In this document: in pieces, positions 41,847 through 51,011 of the stretch
How positions within the stretch are numbered: the stretch's first letter is position 1
How the letters are laid out: every line of letters starts with the position of its first letter
Assembly: GCF_900086585.1 (NCBI RefSeq)
Contig: NZ_FLKM01000009.1
Location: forward strand, 1,550,001-1,614,000
DNA length: 64,000 nucleotides
Direction: 5' to 3'
From: Emergencia timonensis
GTDB taxonomy: Bacteria; Bacillota; Clostridia; Peptostreptococcales; Anaerovoracaceae
Notes under the pieces: model-generated
What the model was told of the DNA's origin: nothing
The model's input: the letters and a program-made list of their open reading frames with translations, nothing else
Database searches by the model: none
Made by a program: the position numbers and the translations under genes

Positions 41847-43434
41847 GGACAAACGTATTAAAGGAAGATTTGTAACTATGATATTGGGCAAGTACGTGTT
41901 TTTTTCTATCGTACTTGTCATTCTTTTGTTTGTGCTGCTTTTCGCAGCAATCTGGAATGCAGGGAAGTATCAAAATGTTCCTCATATCAAAGAACTGTCA
42001 AAAAAGTTCAGTGAGACAAAGGTAGAAGAATACAATCAGATTGATGTGGAAAAGCTGTTAGGCGACAAGGGATATGTACAAATTCTCGATGACAAACATC
42101 ACGTCATCTATTCTAACAGCAAAAAGCATGCGAAAGAAAAATACACCGATTACGAATTGAGTTACGTATCAGAGTACAACAACTTTGCCATGGTCACGAT
42201 TGAAAAGTACAAAAACGATGATGGAACTACGGATCGGGTCGTTTCCAGTGTGATTTATACCGCTACTGGAAAGGAGGTTAAAAACGTCATGTACGTCGTT
42301 GACGAGGGACTCAACATTCTCTATTCCACGGAGCATCAGGACAAGAAGAAACTGACGCGCCGTGAATATGACTTGCTGACGAGAAACGCTACCTCGAAAT
42401 ATGTGCTGTCAAAATGCAATTTTAAAGATGACGAAGGAAATAAGCGAACCCTGCTGGCTTTCAGCCCCAAAACCATCGGCAACGATCTAAAGCGGATGAG
42501 ACAAGCTTTCCTGGCTCTGATTATTGAATTCTTTGCAGTATATATTTTATTGCTGCTGCTATTCTCCCTGTGGGTCAGTGTCAGAGTAAAAAAACCGCTC
42601 AGACTGCTCAATCAAGCCATGCAGGATATTTCCTCGGGAAACAAAGGAACGATACTTGAATATAAGGGCCCGAAAGAATTTGTGGAAATCTGCGATAACT
42701 TTAACGAGATGTCAAAAGCCCTCGACTTGGCAGAGCATGAAAATCTGAGGCTGCAGGAAGAAAAGCAGAAGATGATTGCAGACATTTCTCACGATTTGAA
42801 GACGCCGATTACCGTAATCAAAGGGTATGCCGGCGCAATCTGTGACGGTGTTACGACGCCGGAAGAGCAGAAAAAATATTTAGAAACGATCTATCTGAGA
42901 TCAGAAGAACTGACGGAACTGATTAATGAATTCCACGAGTATGCAAAGATTGATCATCCGGATAACACCTTTCATTTTGAACAAGTGGATTTGTGCGAGT
43001 TTACGAGAGAATACTTTGCGGAAAAATACAATGAGTTTGACCTCGGCGGATATGCGCTGGAAATTGAGATTCCAGAGAAAAAAATTATGGTAAACCTGGA
43101 TCAGAAGAAGTTTAAACGCGTTTATGATAACATCACTGGCAATTTCTTCAAATACAGTCCTCCTGGCGCCACCTTCTTTTGCTCTATAATCAGTCAAGAT
43201 CATCAGGCAAGAATCATTTTAGCCGACAACGGCAACGGGATTCCTTTGGCGATCAAAGATTCCGTGTTTGAACCTTTTGTAGTAGGGGAAAAGGCCAGAA
43301 ATCAAAATGGATCGGGATTGGGACTGCCACTAGCAAAGAAAATCGTTGAGGCGCATAACGGTTCGATAGAATTGTCAAAACTGCCGAAACAGGGACAGGG
43401 TACAGAATTTGTCGTTCAATTAAATACGATATAA
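41833..43434 (+). CDS. Sensor histidine kinase (HAMP, HisKA, HATPase_c)
   Basis: 533 aa from TTG 41833; ATG 41878 (SD AAGGAAG) is a strong alternative that would drop 15 basic residues before the first helix. TM1 (about 20-42), an extracellular PAS-like sensor domain (~43-215), TM2 (~218-242), HAMP, HisKA with ISHDLKTPITVIKGY (His about 317), HATPase with NITGNFFKYSP, DNGNGIP and GSGLGLPLAKKIVEAH. Cognate kinase of the overlapping regulator. Confidence 0.95.
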   Translation: MKRNKDKRIKGRFVTMILGKYVFFSIVLVILLFVLLFAAIWNAGKYQNVPHIKELSKKFSETKVEEYNQIDVEKLLGDKGYVQILDDKHHVIYSNSKKHAKEKYTDYELSYVSEYNNFAMVTIEKYKNDDGTTDRVVSSVIYTATGKEVKNVMYVVDEGLNILYSTEHQDKKKLTRREYDLLTRNATSKYVLSKCNFKDDEGNKRTLLAFSPKTIGNDLKRMRQAFLALIIEFFAVYILLLLLFSLWVSVRVKKPLRLLNQAMQDISSGNKGTILEYKGPKEFVEICDNFNEMSKALDLAEHENLRLQEEKQKMIADISHDLKTPITVIKGYAGAICDGVTTPEEQKKYLETIYLRSEELTELINEFHEYAKIDHPDNTFHFEQVDLCEFTREYFAEKYNEFDLGGYALEIEIPEKKIMVNLDQKKFKRVYDNITGNFFKYSPPGATFFCSIISQDHQARIILADNGNGIPLAIKDSVFEPFVVGEKARNQNGSGLGLPLAKKIVEAHNGSIELSKLPKQGQGTEFVVQLNTI

Positions 43435-43450
43435 AAACGTCCTATACAAT

Positions 43451-43490
43451 AAAAAAGGCTCTCGCGTAAAGGCACAGTCCCATAGGGACA
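43451..43490. repeat. Left terminal inverted repeat of defence island
   Basis: AAAAAGGCT, 15 bp, AGTCCCATAGGGACA. The reverse complement of the same two blocks, 14 bp apart, occurs at 52491-52529. The 15-bp inner block matches perfectly. Confidence 0.75.
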
Positions 43491-43517
43491 AAATAAGAAA
43501 CGCAAATTGAATATGGT

Positions 43518-43556
43518 AAAATGAGCGATTGCTAAATATGCAGTTGCTCATTTTTT
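43518..43556 (+). terminator. Terminator at island left end
   Basis: 13-bp stem AATGAGCGATTGC / GCAGTTGCTCATT with two G-U pairs, followed by T6. Confidence 0.8.
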
Positions 43557-43584
43557 ATTTATCGCAATTTATCAAATAAACATC

Positions 43585-43613
43585 TTGTATTTTTCTATAT
43601 TTTGAAATATAAT
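43585..43613 (+). promoter_or_regulatory. Promoter of the HTH-hsdRMS operon
   Basis: TTGTAT, 17 bp, TATAAT; 30 bp upstream of the HTH start. Confidence 0.8.
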
Positions 43614-43642
43614 AGAATATCTATAAATTGGAGGTGCATCGT

Positions 43643-43855
43643 TTGATTGAATATTTAACTGTAAAAGAAGCTGGTGAGCGTTGGAATGTTTCCGGCAGAA
43701 TGGTCACTATTTACTGTAATAATGGAAAAATTGACGGTGCAATTAAAAAAGGAAACCTTTGGTTAGTCCCAATAAATGCAGAAAAACCACTTGATGGGAG
43801 AACCATAAAGGCGAAGAAAGCGAGGAGTAATAATGAACAAAAAAATGATGTCTGA
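43643..43855 (+). CDS. Small excisionase/MerR-like HTH protein
   Basis: 70 aa from TTG 43643, six bases after GGAGGTG. LTVKEAGERWNVSGRMVTIYCNNGKIDGAIKKGNLWLVP is a compact winged HTH (HTH_17 type) used by excisionases and small regulators; the tail is basic. It overlaps hsdR by 23 bp and is probably the local transcriptional regulator of the restriction genes, since restriction operons often carry a small controller. Confidence 0.8.
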   Translation: MIEYLTVKEAGERWNVSGRMVTIYCNNGKIDGAIKKGNLWLVPINAEKPLDGRTIKAKKARSNNEQKNDV

Positions 43856-46211
43856 GCAAGACATACGAACAAAATATATTACTCCGGCTATTCTTGCTGC
43901 TGGCTGGGATAGGGATTTGCAACTACGTGAAGAAGTGTCATTTACTAAGGGTAAAATAACAGTTCGCAGGAAAACCGTTAAGCGTGGAGAACAAAAGAGA
44001 GCTGACTATATCCTTTACTATAAACCCAATATACCTCTTGCTATTGTTGAAGCTAAGGACAATAATCATAATATTGCTGATGGTATGGAGCAAGCTTTAA
44101 ACTATGCAGAAATTTTGGACATACCATTTGTATTTACTTCAAACGGAGATGGTTTCTGTTTTTATGATAAGACATTTAAAGATACAAATATCCAAGCTGA
44201 GCTTACTTTAGAACAGTTTCCTTCACCGGATACACTTTGGAATAAATATAAGCAGTATAAAGGCATAACAGAAACATCTGAAAAGATAGTAGAACAGGAT
44301 TATTATTTTAATCCAAATGATGATAGAAAGCCTCGTTATTACCAATGTAATGCAATAAATCGTGCTATAGAATCTATTGCAAATGGACAAAATAGAATTC
44401 TTCTAACCATGGCAACTGGTACAGGCAAAACATATACAGCTTTTCAAATAATATATCGTTTATGGAAATCAAGAACAAAGAAAAGAATACTGTTTTTGGC
44501 AGATAGGAATGTGCTTGTTGATGACCCAATGCGTAAAGATTTTAAATTCTTTAATGCTGACAGTAACAACCGCAAAATGATTAAAATCAAAAGCAAAACA
44601 GTAGATAAAGCCTACGAAGTTTATTTTGCCATCTATCAAGGTGTAACAGGTCAAGAGGGTTTTGCAGATACTTATATGGAATTTTCACCCGACTTTTTTG
44701 ATTTAATCATAGTGGATGAGTGTCATAGAGGTAGTGCAAAAGATGATTCTGCATGGCGTAAAATCCTTGAATATTTCAAAAACGCTACTCAAATTGGTAT
44801 GACAGCAACACCAAAAGAAACCAAACAAACTTCAAATATTGAGTATTTTGGTGAGCCTATCTTTACATACTCATTAAAACAAGGTATAGAAGACGGCTTC
44901 CTTGCCCCTTATAAAGTTGTGCGTGTGGGTATAGATAAAGACCTTGAAGGCTATCGCCCCACCAAGGGTAAAAAAGATAAATATGGCAACGAAATTGAGG
45001 ATAGAGAATATAACATCAAAGACTATGATAAAAACTTAGTGCTTGAAAAACGAACTGAGCTTGTAGCAAAACGTGTATCAGACTTTTTAAAGAAGAACAA
45101 TTCTCGATTTGCAAAAACCATTTTTTTTTGTGTCGATATTGACCACGCAGGCAGAATGGCACAAGCTCTTAGAAACGAAAACAAGGATTTAGTATTACAA
45201 AACTCTAAATATGTTGTTCAAATGACAAGCGGCAGTGAGGGTGTTGCTGAATTGGAAAACTTTATGACAGCAGATGAACCATACCCTGTTCTTGTAACAA
45301 CCAGCAAGCTATTAACAACCGGTGTTGATGCCGATACTGTTAAATTCATTGTGTTAGATAGCAACATTAACAGCATGACAGAGTTTAAACAAATCATTGG
45401 TAGAGGAACTCGCATCAACGAAGAACACGACAAGCTGTATTTCACAATCATTGATTTTAGGAATGTTACAAAGCTCTTTGCAGATAAAGATTTTGATGGT
45501 GAACCTGTAAAGGTAAAGGAAACCGAGGGAGATATTCCAACAGAAGACACCGAAGACCCTGTTACCGAGGATGGACAAGATTTCCCTCCTGAAGATGAAC
45601 AAGAAATTCCGCCGGACGTAACTTTTGACACCGATGATGGTGAAAGTAAACGAGTGAAATACTATGTGAACGATGTACCCGTGTCGGTTATCAATGAGCG
45701 TGTGCAGTATTTAGATGCAAGCGGAAAGCTAATCACAGAAAGTCTTGTGGACTATACAAAGAAAAATATTCGTAGCGAATACGCAAGCCTTAACGAGTTT
45801 TTGCAGTGCTGGAACAATGCTGAAAAGAAAACTGCAATTATTGAGGAATTAGAACAAAAGGGCATTTTCTTTGATGAACTCAAAGAGGAGGTTTCGAAAG
45901 ATTTAGACCCATTCGACCTTATTTGTCATGTTGTCTTTGATATGCCACCGTTGACTCGCAGAGAACGAGCAAACAACGTGAAAAAGCGTGGTTACTTTGG
46001 CAAGTATAGCGAAACAGCAAGACAAGTGTTAGAAACATTGCTTGAAAAATATGCTGACGAGGGTTTAGCAAATTTAGAAAGTTTAGAAGTCTTAAAAGTG
46101 CCAGATGTTGCAAAATTCGGTACACCGGTTGAGATTTTAAAGCACTTTGGAGATAAGAAAAAATTTATGGAAGCTATTGCAGAACTGGAAAATGAACTGT
46201 ATGTAGCGTAG
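43833..46211 (+). CDS. hsdR: Type I restriction enzyme, R subunit (EcoEI-like)
   Basis: 792 aa. N-terminal nuclease: RADYILYYKPNIPLAIVEAKDN gives the PD-ExK D and ExK (about 57-75). Helicase: TMATGTGKTYTAFQ (Walker A, about 193), LIIVDECHRGS (DECH box), MTATPKET, and GRGTRINEEHDKLY (motif VI). A Glu/Asp-rich linker near 560-600 precedes the C-terminal HsdM/S-docking helical domain. Size and order fit the EcoEI family. Strongly AT-rich codon use versus neighbours. Confidence 0.96.
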   Translation: MNKKMMSEQDIRTKYITPAILAAGWDRDLQLREEVSFTKGKITVRRKTVKRGEQKRADYILYYKPNIPLAIVEAKDNNHNIADGMEQALNYAEILDIPFVFTSNGDGFCFYDKTFKDTNIQAELTLEQFPSPDTLWNKYKQYKGITETSEKIVEQDYYFNPNDDRKPRYYQCNAINRAIESIANGQNRILLTMATGTGKTYTAFQIIYRLWKSRTKKRILFLADRNVLVDDPMRKDFKFFNADSNNRKMIKIKSKTVDKAYEVYFAIYQGVTGQEGFADTYMEFSPDFFDLIIVDECHRGSAKDDSAWRKILEYFKNATQIGMTATPKETKQTSNIEYFGEPIFTYSLKQGIEDGFLAPYKVVRVGIDKDLEGYRPTKGKKDKYGNEIEDREYNIKDYDKNLVLEKRTELVAKRVSDFLKKNNSRFAKTIFFCVDIDHAGRMAQALRNENKDLVLQNSKYVVQMTSGSEGVAELENFMTADEPYPVLVTTSKLLTTGVDADTVKFIVLDSNINSMTEFKQIIGRGTRINEEHDKLYFTIIDFRNVTKLFADKDFDGEPVKVKETEGDIPTEDTEDPVTEDGQDFPPEDEQEIPPDVTFDTDDGESKRVKYYVNDVPVSVINERVQYLDASGKLITESLVDYTKKNIRSEYASLNEFLQCWNNAEKKTAIIEELEQKGIFFDELKEEVSKDLDPFDLICHVVFDMPPLTRRERANNVKKRGYFGKYSETARQVLETLLEKYADEGLANLESLEVLKVPDVAKFGTPVEILKHFGDKKKFMEAIAELENELYVA

Positions 46212-46222
46212 GAGAATAGAAA

Positions 46223-47665
46223 ATGAGTATATCAGCTACAATCAAATCAGTGCAGGACATTATGCGTCAAGATGCCGGAGTAGACGGCGATGCACAAAGA
46301 ATATCACAACTTGTATGGATGTTGTTTTTAAAAGTGTTCGACTCTAAAGAAAAAGAGTGGGATGCCATTTCCGACAACTACACATATATTATTCCCGATG
46401 GTCTGCGGTGGTCTGATTGGGCTGAAAACGATGAGGGTATTACAGGGGACGAGCTTTTAGATTTTGTGAACAACAATCTTTTTAAAACATTTAAAGATTT
46501 ACAGCTTACAGAAAAAAGTGACCCTAAAACCCAGCTTGTAAAATCCTTGTTTGAAGATAGCTACAACTATATGAAATCTGGCACACTCATGCGGAGCGTC
46601 ATCAACAAACTAAATGAGATTGATTTTGACAAAGCATCTGATCGCCATTTATTTAATGATATTTACGAAAATATCCTAAAGGATTTGCAAAGCGCAGGTA
46701 ACTCGGGAGAATACTATACCCCAAGAGCAGTTACTCAATTTATGGTGGATATGGTAAACCCACAGCTTGGAGAACAAGTGCTTGACTTTGCTTGTGGAAC
46801 TGGTGGGTTTCTTGTGTGTGCCTTGGAACACTTACGTAAGCAGGTAAAGAATATTGATGATGAAGCAAAGCTACAAAATGCAATATTAGGTGTAGAGAAA
46901 AAGCCTTTACCCCATATGCTTTGCACCACTAATATGATTTTGCACAACATAGACAACCCGCAAATAAAGCATGACAACTCTCTAAGCTACCCAGTAAAAG
47001 ACATTAAAGCAAAAGATAAAGTGGACATTATCTTAACTAACCCTCCTTTTGGTGGGATTGAAGAAGATGGTGTACAGGACAACTTCCCCACTAATTATAA
47101 AACCAAGGAAACAGCAGACTTATTTCTTGTTCTGCTGATGTATAAGTTAAACCAAACAGGCAGAGCAGCTATTGTTTTACCTGATGGGTTTTTATTTGGC
47201 GAAGGTGTTAAAACGACCATTAAAGAAAAACTTTTAAGTGAATTTAATCTACACACCATTGTAAGGCTTCCAAACGGCGTATTTGCACCATATACAGGCA
47301 TTAACACAAACCTGTTGTTTTTAGAACGTGGCAAAACAGAGCATATCTGGTTTTATGAGCATCAACTGCCACAAGGTTATAAAAATTACACCAAAACAAA
47401 ACCTATAAAGATAGATGAGTTTGGAGCTGAAAAAGCATGGTGGTGTGCCGAGGATAAAAGCAAAAGAGAAGAAACCGATTGTGCATGGAAAGTAAGCATT
47501 GAAGATATTAAGGCAAGAAATTATAATCTTGATTTCAAAAATCCGAATAAAGAGAATGAGGATGAAATTTTAGATATTTCTGAAGTGATTGGCAAATTAA
47601 ACATCTCATTTGACAATGCTAAAAATATTATGCTTAAGATTGATGAGGTGTTAAACAATGATTAA
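46223..47665 (+). CDS. hsdM: Type I DNA N6-adenine methyltransferase, M subunit
   Basis: 480 aa, SD GGAGAA. N-terminal HsdM helical domain, then GEYYTPRAVTQFMVDMVNP, SAM motif VLDFACGTGGF (about 189-199) and catalytic NPPF (about 274-277). Protects host sites by methylation and forms the M2S core with HsdS. Overlaps hsdS by 8 bp. Confidence 0.97.
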   Translation: MSISATIKSVQDIMRQDAGVDGDAQRISQLVWMLFLKVFDSKEKEWDAISDNYTYIIPDGLRWSDWAENDEGITGDELLDFVNNNLFKTFKDLQLTEKSDPKTQLVKSLFEDSYNYMKSGTLMRSVINKLNEIDFDKASDRHLFNDIYENILKDLQSAGNSGEYYTPRAVTQFMVDMVNPQLGEQVLDFACGTGGFLVCALEHLRKQVKNIDDEAKLQNAILGVEKKPLPHMLCTTNMILHNIDNPQIKHDNSLSYPVKDIKAKDKVDIILTNPPFGGIEEDGVQDNFPTNYKTKETADLFLVLLMYKLNQTGRAAIVLPDGFLFGEGVKTTIKEKLLSEFNLHTIVRLPNGVFAPYTGINTNLLFLERGKTEHIWFYEHQLPQGYKNYTKTKPIKIDEFGAEKAWWCAEDKSKREETDCAWKVSIEDIKARNYNLDFKNPNKENEDEILDISEVIGKLNISFDNAKNIMLKIDEVLNND

Positions 47666-49106
47666 AATAGGAGATTTGTTTGACATTGAGAAAGGTTCTG
47701 TTCAAAGCTCGAAGTGCGTTGAGGGTGAATATAATTTTATTACAGCAAGCGAAAAATGGAAAACACATAATGAATACACACATGAATGTGAGGCTTTAAT
47801 TTTTGCAATGAGTGCATCAGGCTCTCTTGGAAGAACACATTATGTTAACGGAAAATTCGTCACAAGTGACCTATGCTTTATATTAACACCTAAAAATAAA
47901 TATAAAGACAAATTAAACCTTAGATTTTATTATTATTACTTCAACACATTTAGAGAGAAAATAGTTTCTGCCACAGCAACAGGAACATCAAAACTTGCTA
48001 TAAACAGAAAAATTTTGTCAAATCATAAAATTCACTATATAGATATTGACAGGCAAATAGCTTTAATCGGAAAAATAGAAGCTATGCAAGAAGTGTCAAA
48101 GAGCATTATTGAAGAGATAGCTGTTCAAGAAAAATATGTTTCCTCTCTCCGTCAAGCAATTTTACAACAAGCAGTTGAGGGCAAGCTATGTGAGCAAGAC
48201 CCAACTGATGAGCCAGCAAGTGTGCTTTTGGAGAAAATAAATGCAGAAAAAGAAAAGTTGATTGCCGAAAAGAAAATTAAAAAGCAAAAAGAACTACCAC
48301 CAATCACAGAGGAAGAAAAACCTTTTGTTCTGCCATATGGGTGGGAATGGTGTAAATTGGGAACCTTATTGAGCGATTTAAAATATGGTACTTCTTCACC
48401 TTGTGACTACAATTCTACAAATACACCTGTACTACGCATACCTAACATTGACACGACGAGTAATAGTTTAGATCTCGGCGATCTTAAATACGGCAAGTTA
48501 AAGGAAAGTGAAGTGTTAGAATATCAACTTAAAAATGGCGATATATTGATTATTAGATCTAACGGTAGTGCATCTTTGGTTGGCAGAGCAGCACTGGTAA
48601 ATAATATTAAGCACCAATTATGTTATGCGGGGTACTTAATTCGAATCCGGACATTTGAAAGAGTGATTGATGCTCGTTTTTTAATCAATGTGTTAAACTG
48701 TAGGTTTTTAAGATCATCAATTGAAATACCAATTAGAACAACTACTGGAGTAAAAAACATTAACTCGTCTGAAGTATCAAACCTACTCATCCCCCTCCCT
48801 CCACTTGCCGAGCAACAACGCATTGTAGAAAAGGTGGACAAGCTTATGGCTTTGTGTGATGAACTTGAACAAGAAGTAACCAGTGCAAAAAAATATGCCT
48901 CCCAGCTTATGGAGGCGGTGCTACAAGAGGCATTTAGTAATGAGCAGGCAGAAACAAAGGATAATGTTATTGTATTCTCTCCTCAGCCACAGCAAGCTAA
49001 TACCCATAAACCACTACTGGCTGCTGCCGCCCGTGGTAAAATGAGCGAAGCTACATGGCAAAGAATTGCAGATGAAGCTATGAAGCTTGCAAGCGAGGAA
49101 AGCTGA
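47658..49106 (+). CDS. hsdS: Type I restriction-modification specificity subunit
   Basis: 482 aa with two target-recognition domains (about 1-130 and 220-390), each followed by a helical spacer: DIDRQIALIGKIEAMQEVS and PPLAEQQRIVEKVDKLMALCDELEQ. The two halves read the two halves of a bipartite site. The second spacer continues into an Ala/Lys-rich tail. The stop overlaps the next ATG as TGATG. The recognition site cannot be predicted. Confidence 0.95.
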   Translation: MIKIGDLFDIEKGSVQSSKCVEGEYNFITASEKWKTHNEYTHECEALIFAMSASGSLGRTHYVNGKFVTSDLCFILTPKNKYKDKLNLRFYYYYFNTFREKIVSATATGTSKLAINRKILSNHKIHYIDIDRQIALIGKIEAMQEVSKSIIEEIAVQEKYVSSLRQAILQQAVEGKLCEQDPTDEPASVLLEKINAEKEKLIAEKKIKKQKELPPITEEEKPFVLPYGWEWCKLGTLLSDLKYGTSSPCDYNSTNTPVLRIPNIDTTSNSLDLGDLKYGKLKESEVLEYQLKNGDILIIRSNGSASLVGRAALVNNIKHQLCYAGYLIRIRTFERVIDARFLINVLNCRFLRSSIEIPIRTTTGVKNINSSEVSNLLIPLPPLAEQQRIVEKVDKLMALCDELEQEVTSAKKYASQLMEAVLQEAFSNEQAETKDNVIVFSPQPQQANTHKPLLAAAARGKMSEATWQRIADEAMKLASEES

Positions 49107-49663
49107 TGGACTGGAAAAGACGTAATCAAATAGCGAAATTCGTCGATGGAATTTTAGAATGTAATGTCTTAAATCGACCACCTGTAGAATTGTTTGATGA
49201 TATAATGAAACAGCGTGGCATAAAATTTAAAGAGCTTAATGAAGATGATGAAGAATTTTGCGGTGTTTATATAGTGCTTGAAAATACGAAAATCATTTTT
49301 GTAAATTCAAATCTATACACACCACGTAAAAACTTTACGATTGCCCATGAGTTAGGACACCACTTTTTAGCACACTCATTGCATGATGGGGCAATTATTT
49401 GCAATAAAGATGTGCTTTTTGGCAATAATAAACCCGAACCGGAAAAAGAAGCAGACCATTTTGCCGCCTGCTTCCTAATGCCACCAAAGCTTATGAAACA
49501 AAAGAAAGCTGAGTTTGAAAAGAATTACTCTCAGCAAATGAACTTATTTAACAGCACAGATAAACAGGCAAAAAAAGATGAATTAATAAAATACTTATGT
49601 GACTTTTTCAAGGTGTCTAAAGAATCAATGAGCATACGCTTGGAAGAGTTGAAAATAATATGA
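49106..49663 (+). CDS. ImmA/IrrE family metallo-endopeptidase
   Basis: 185 aa. Zinc motif HELGHHFLAH (about 81-90) with EKEADHFAACFLMP (about 113-126) supplying the third ligand: the ImmA/IrrE (DUF955) signature. Such proteases cut repressors to induce mobile elements or stress genes. No HTH domain is fused here. Its TGATG overlap with hsdS puts it in the same operon, so its target may be the 70-aa HTH protein or a component of the following pair. Confidence 0.92.
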   Translation: MDWKRRNQIAKFVDGILECNVLNRPPVELFDDIMKQRGIKFKELNEDDEEFCGVYIVLENTKIIFVNSNLYTPRKNFTIAHELGHHFLAHSLHDGAIICNKDVLFGNNKPEPEKEADHFAACFLMPPKLMKQKKAEFEKNYSQQMNLFNSTDKQAKKDELIKYLCDFFKVSKESMSIRLEELKII

Positions 49664-49676
49664 ACGGAGGGATATA

Positions 49677-51011
49677 ATGCTCTTAAAATATAACGTAAGC
49701 AATTTCAAGTCAATAGGTCATACTATTGAGTTCTCAATGTTGCCTTTGCAAAATGATGTTGAAGAACGTTTTTTAAAAACTATAAAAACTAAGGCAGGAG
49801 ATTGGAAAGTTCTTCGTCGAGCTGGATTTTTTGGTCCAAATGCATCAGGAAAATCCACATTTGTTGAATCGATCGACTTTGCAAGAGATTATATTGTAGA
49901 GGGACAAAAAAGCGGAAAAAACACTGGGGTCAATCAGTTTAAGGGAAAATTTTTAGATATTGGAAATATTTCTACATTTCAGTTCATGTTCTATTTGAAT
50001 GAGGAAGTTTATGAGTATGGATTCACTTTAGACCGCAAACAAATTTACGAAGAGTGGCTAATGATTTTAACGGAAAAAGACTTTGTACCATTGTTTACCA
50101 GAGTTACCGATACAAATGGTAAAACAACAATAGATATCGAGTCTAAGTTTGCAAGAAAAGATTCTAAGGAACGTAAGTTGGCTGAAGTGCTAAAGGATAG
50201 CATACAAGAAAATCAAAAAAACCAGCTTTTTTTATATAAACTTCATGACAATGGAATAAAAAAAGCTGAAACAATCGTAGAGTGGTTTAAAGGCTTGCAA
50301 ATAATTTTTCCATCAACGACAATTCAAGGGCTACCAATTCGTATGCAAGAAGATTCAGAGTTCCGGAAGTTTATTGCTGATAGCCTACACAGATTAGATA
50401 CCGGTGTATTTGATATTTCTGTAGTTAGTGATCAAATTGACTTTCGTGAGTTTTCAGAAAAAATTGATCTCCCCCAAGAAATAATTGATAAAGTTGAAGA
50501 AATAAAAAATGGTATCGTAAACCTTAACGGAAAATACTTTATTTTTTCTGAAAACAAACAAAAGAGAACTGTTTTGGTACAGATAAAATTCGATCATAAG
50601 CTGAATGGCGAAACCATAAAGTTTAATATTGATGAAGAGTCAGATGGAACGCAACGATTATTAGACTTGCTCCCCATTTTATTCGCTATGGATAAAAAAA
50701 GTTCTGTAATTTATTTAGTTGATGAAATAGATAGAAGTTTGCACACTAAACTTTCTCAACACTTATTGAATGAGTTTATTTGTAAATCTGAAAACACATT
50801 GAATCAAATTATTTTCACTGCACACGATGTTAGTTTGTTGAATCTAAATGATTTCAGAAAAGATGAAATTTGGTTTGTTGAAAAGAATACATTGGGTGAA
50901 TCTAAACTTAAACCATTATCGGATTTTAATGTGCAAGAAGGTCAAGATACTCTTAAAGCATATTTGAATGGAAGGTTTGGTGCAGTGCCCGTGATAAGGG
51001 GGGATTTGTAA
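49677..51011 (+). CDS. RloA/AbiLi-type AAA-ATPase
   Basis: 444 aa, SD GGAGGGA. N-terminal FKSIGHTIEFSM, Walker A FFGPNASGKSTFVE (about 52-65), and in the C-terminal half the ABC-like SDGTQRLLDLLPILFAM signature, Walker B VIYLVDEIDRSLHT (about 343-356) and IIFTAHD. This SMC/ABC-type ATPase (AAA_15) is the partner of RloB in AbiL-type phage defence and in restriction loci. Overlaps the RloB gene as TAATG. Confidence 0.9.
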   Translation: MLLKYNVSNFKSIGHTIEFSMLPLQNDVEERFLKTIKTKAGDWKVLRRAGFFGPNASGKSTFVESIDFARDYIVEGQKSGKNTGVNQFKGKFLDIGNISTFQFMFYLNEEVYEYGFTLDRKQIYEEWLMILTEKDFVPLFTRVTDTNGKTTIDIESKFARKDSKERKLAEVLKDSIQENQKNQLFLYKLHDNGIKKAETIVEWFKGLQIIFPSTTIQGLPIRMQEDSEFRKFIADSLHRLDTGVFDISVVSDQIDFREFSEKIDLPQEIIDKVEEIKNGIVNLNGKYFIFSENKQKRTVLVQIKFDHKLNGETIKFNIDEESDGTQRLLDLLPILFAMDKKSSVIYLVDEIDRSLHTKLSQHLLNEFICKSENTLNQIIFTAHDVSLLNLNDFRKDEIWFVEKNTLGESKLKPLSDFNVQEGQDTLKAYLNGRFGAVPVIRGDL

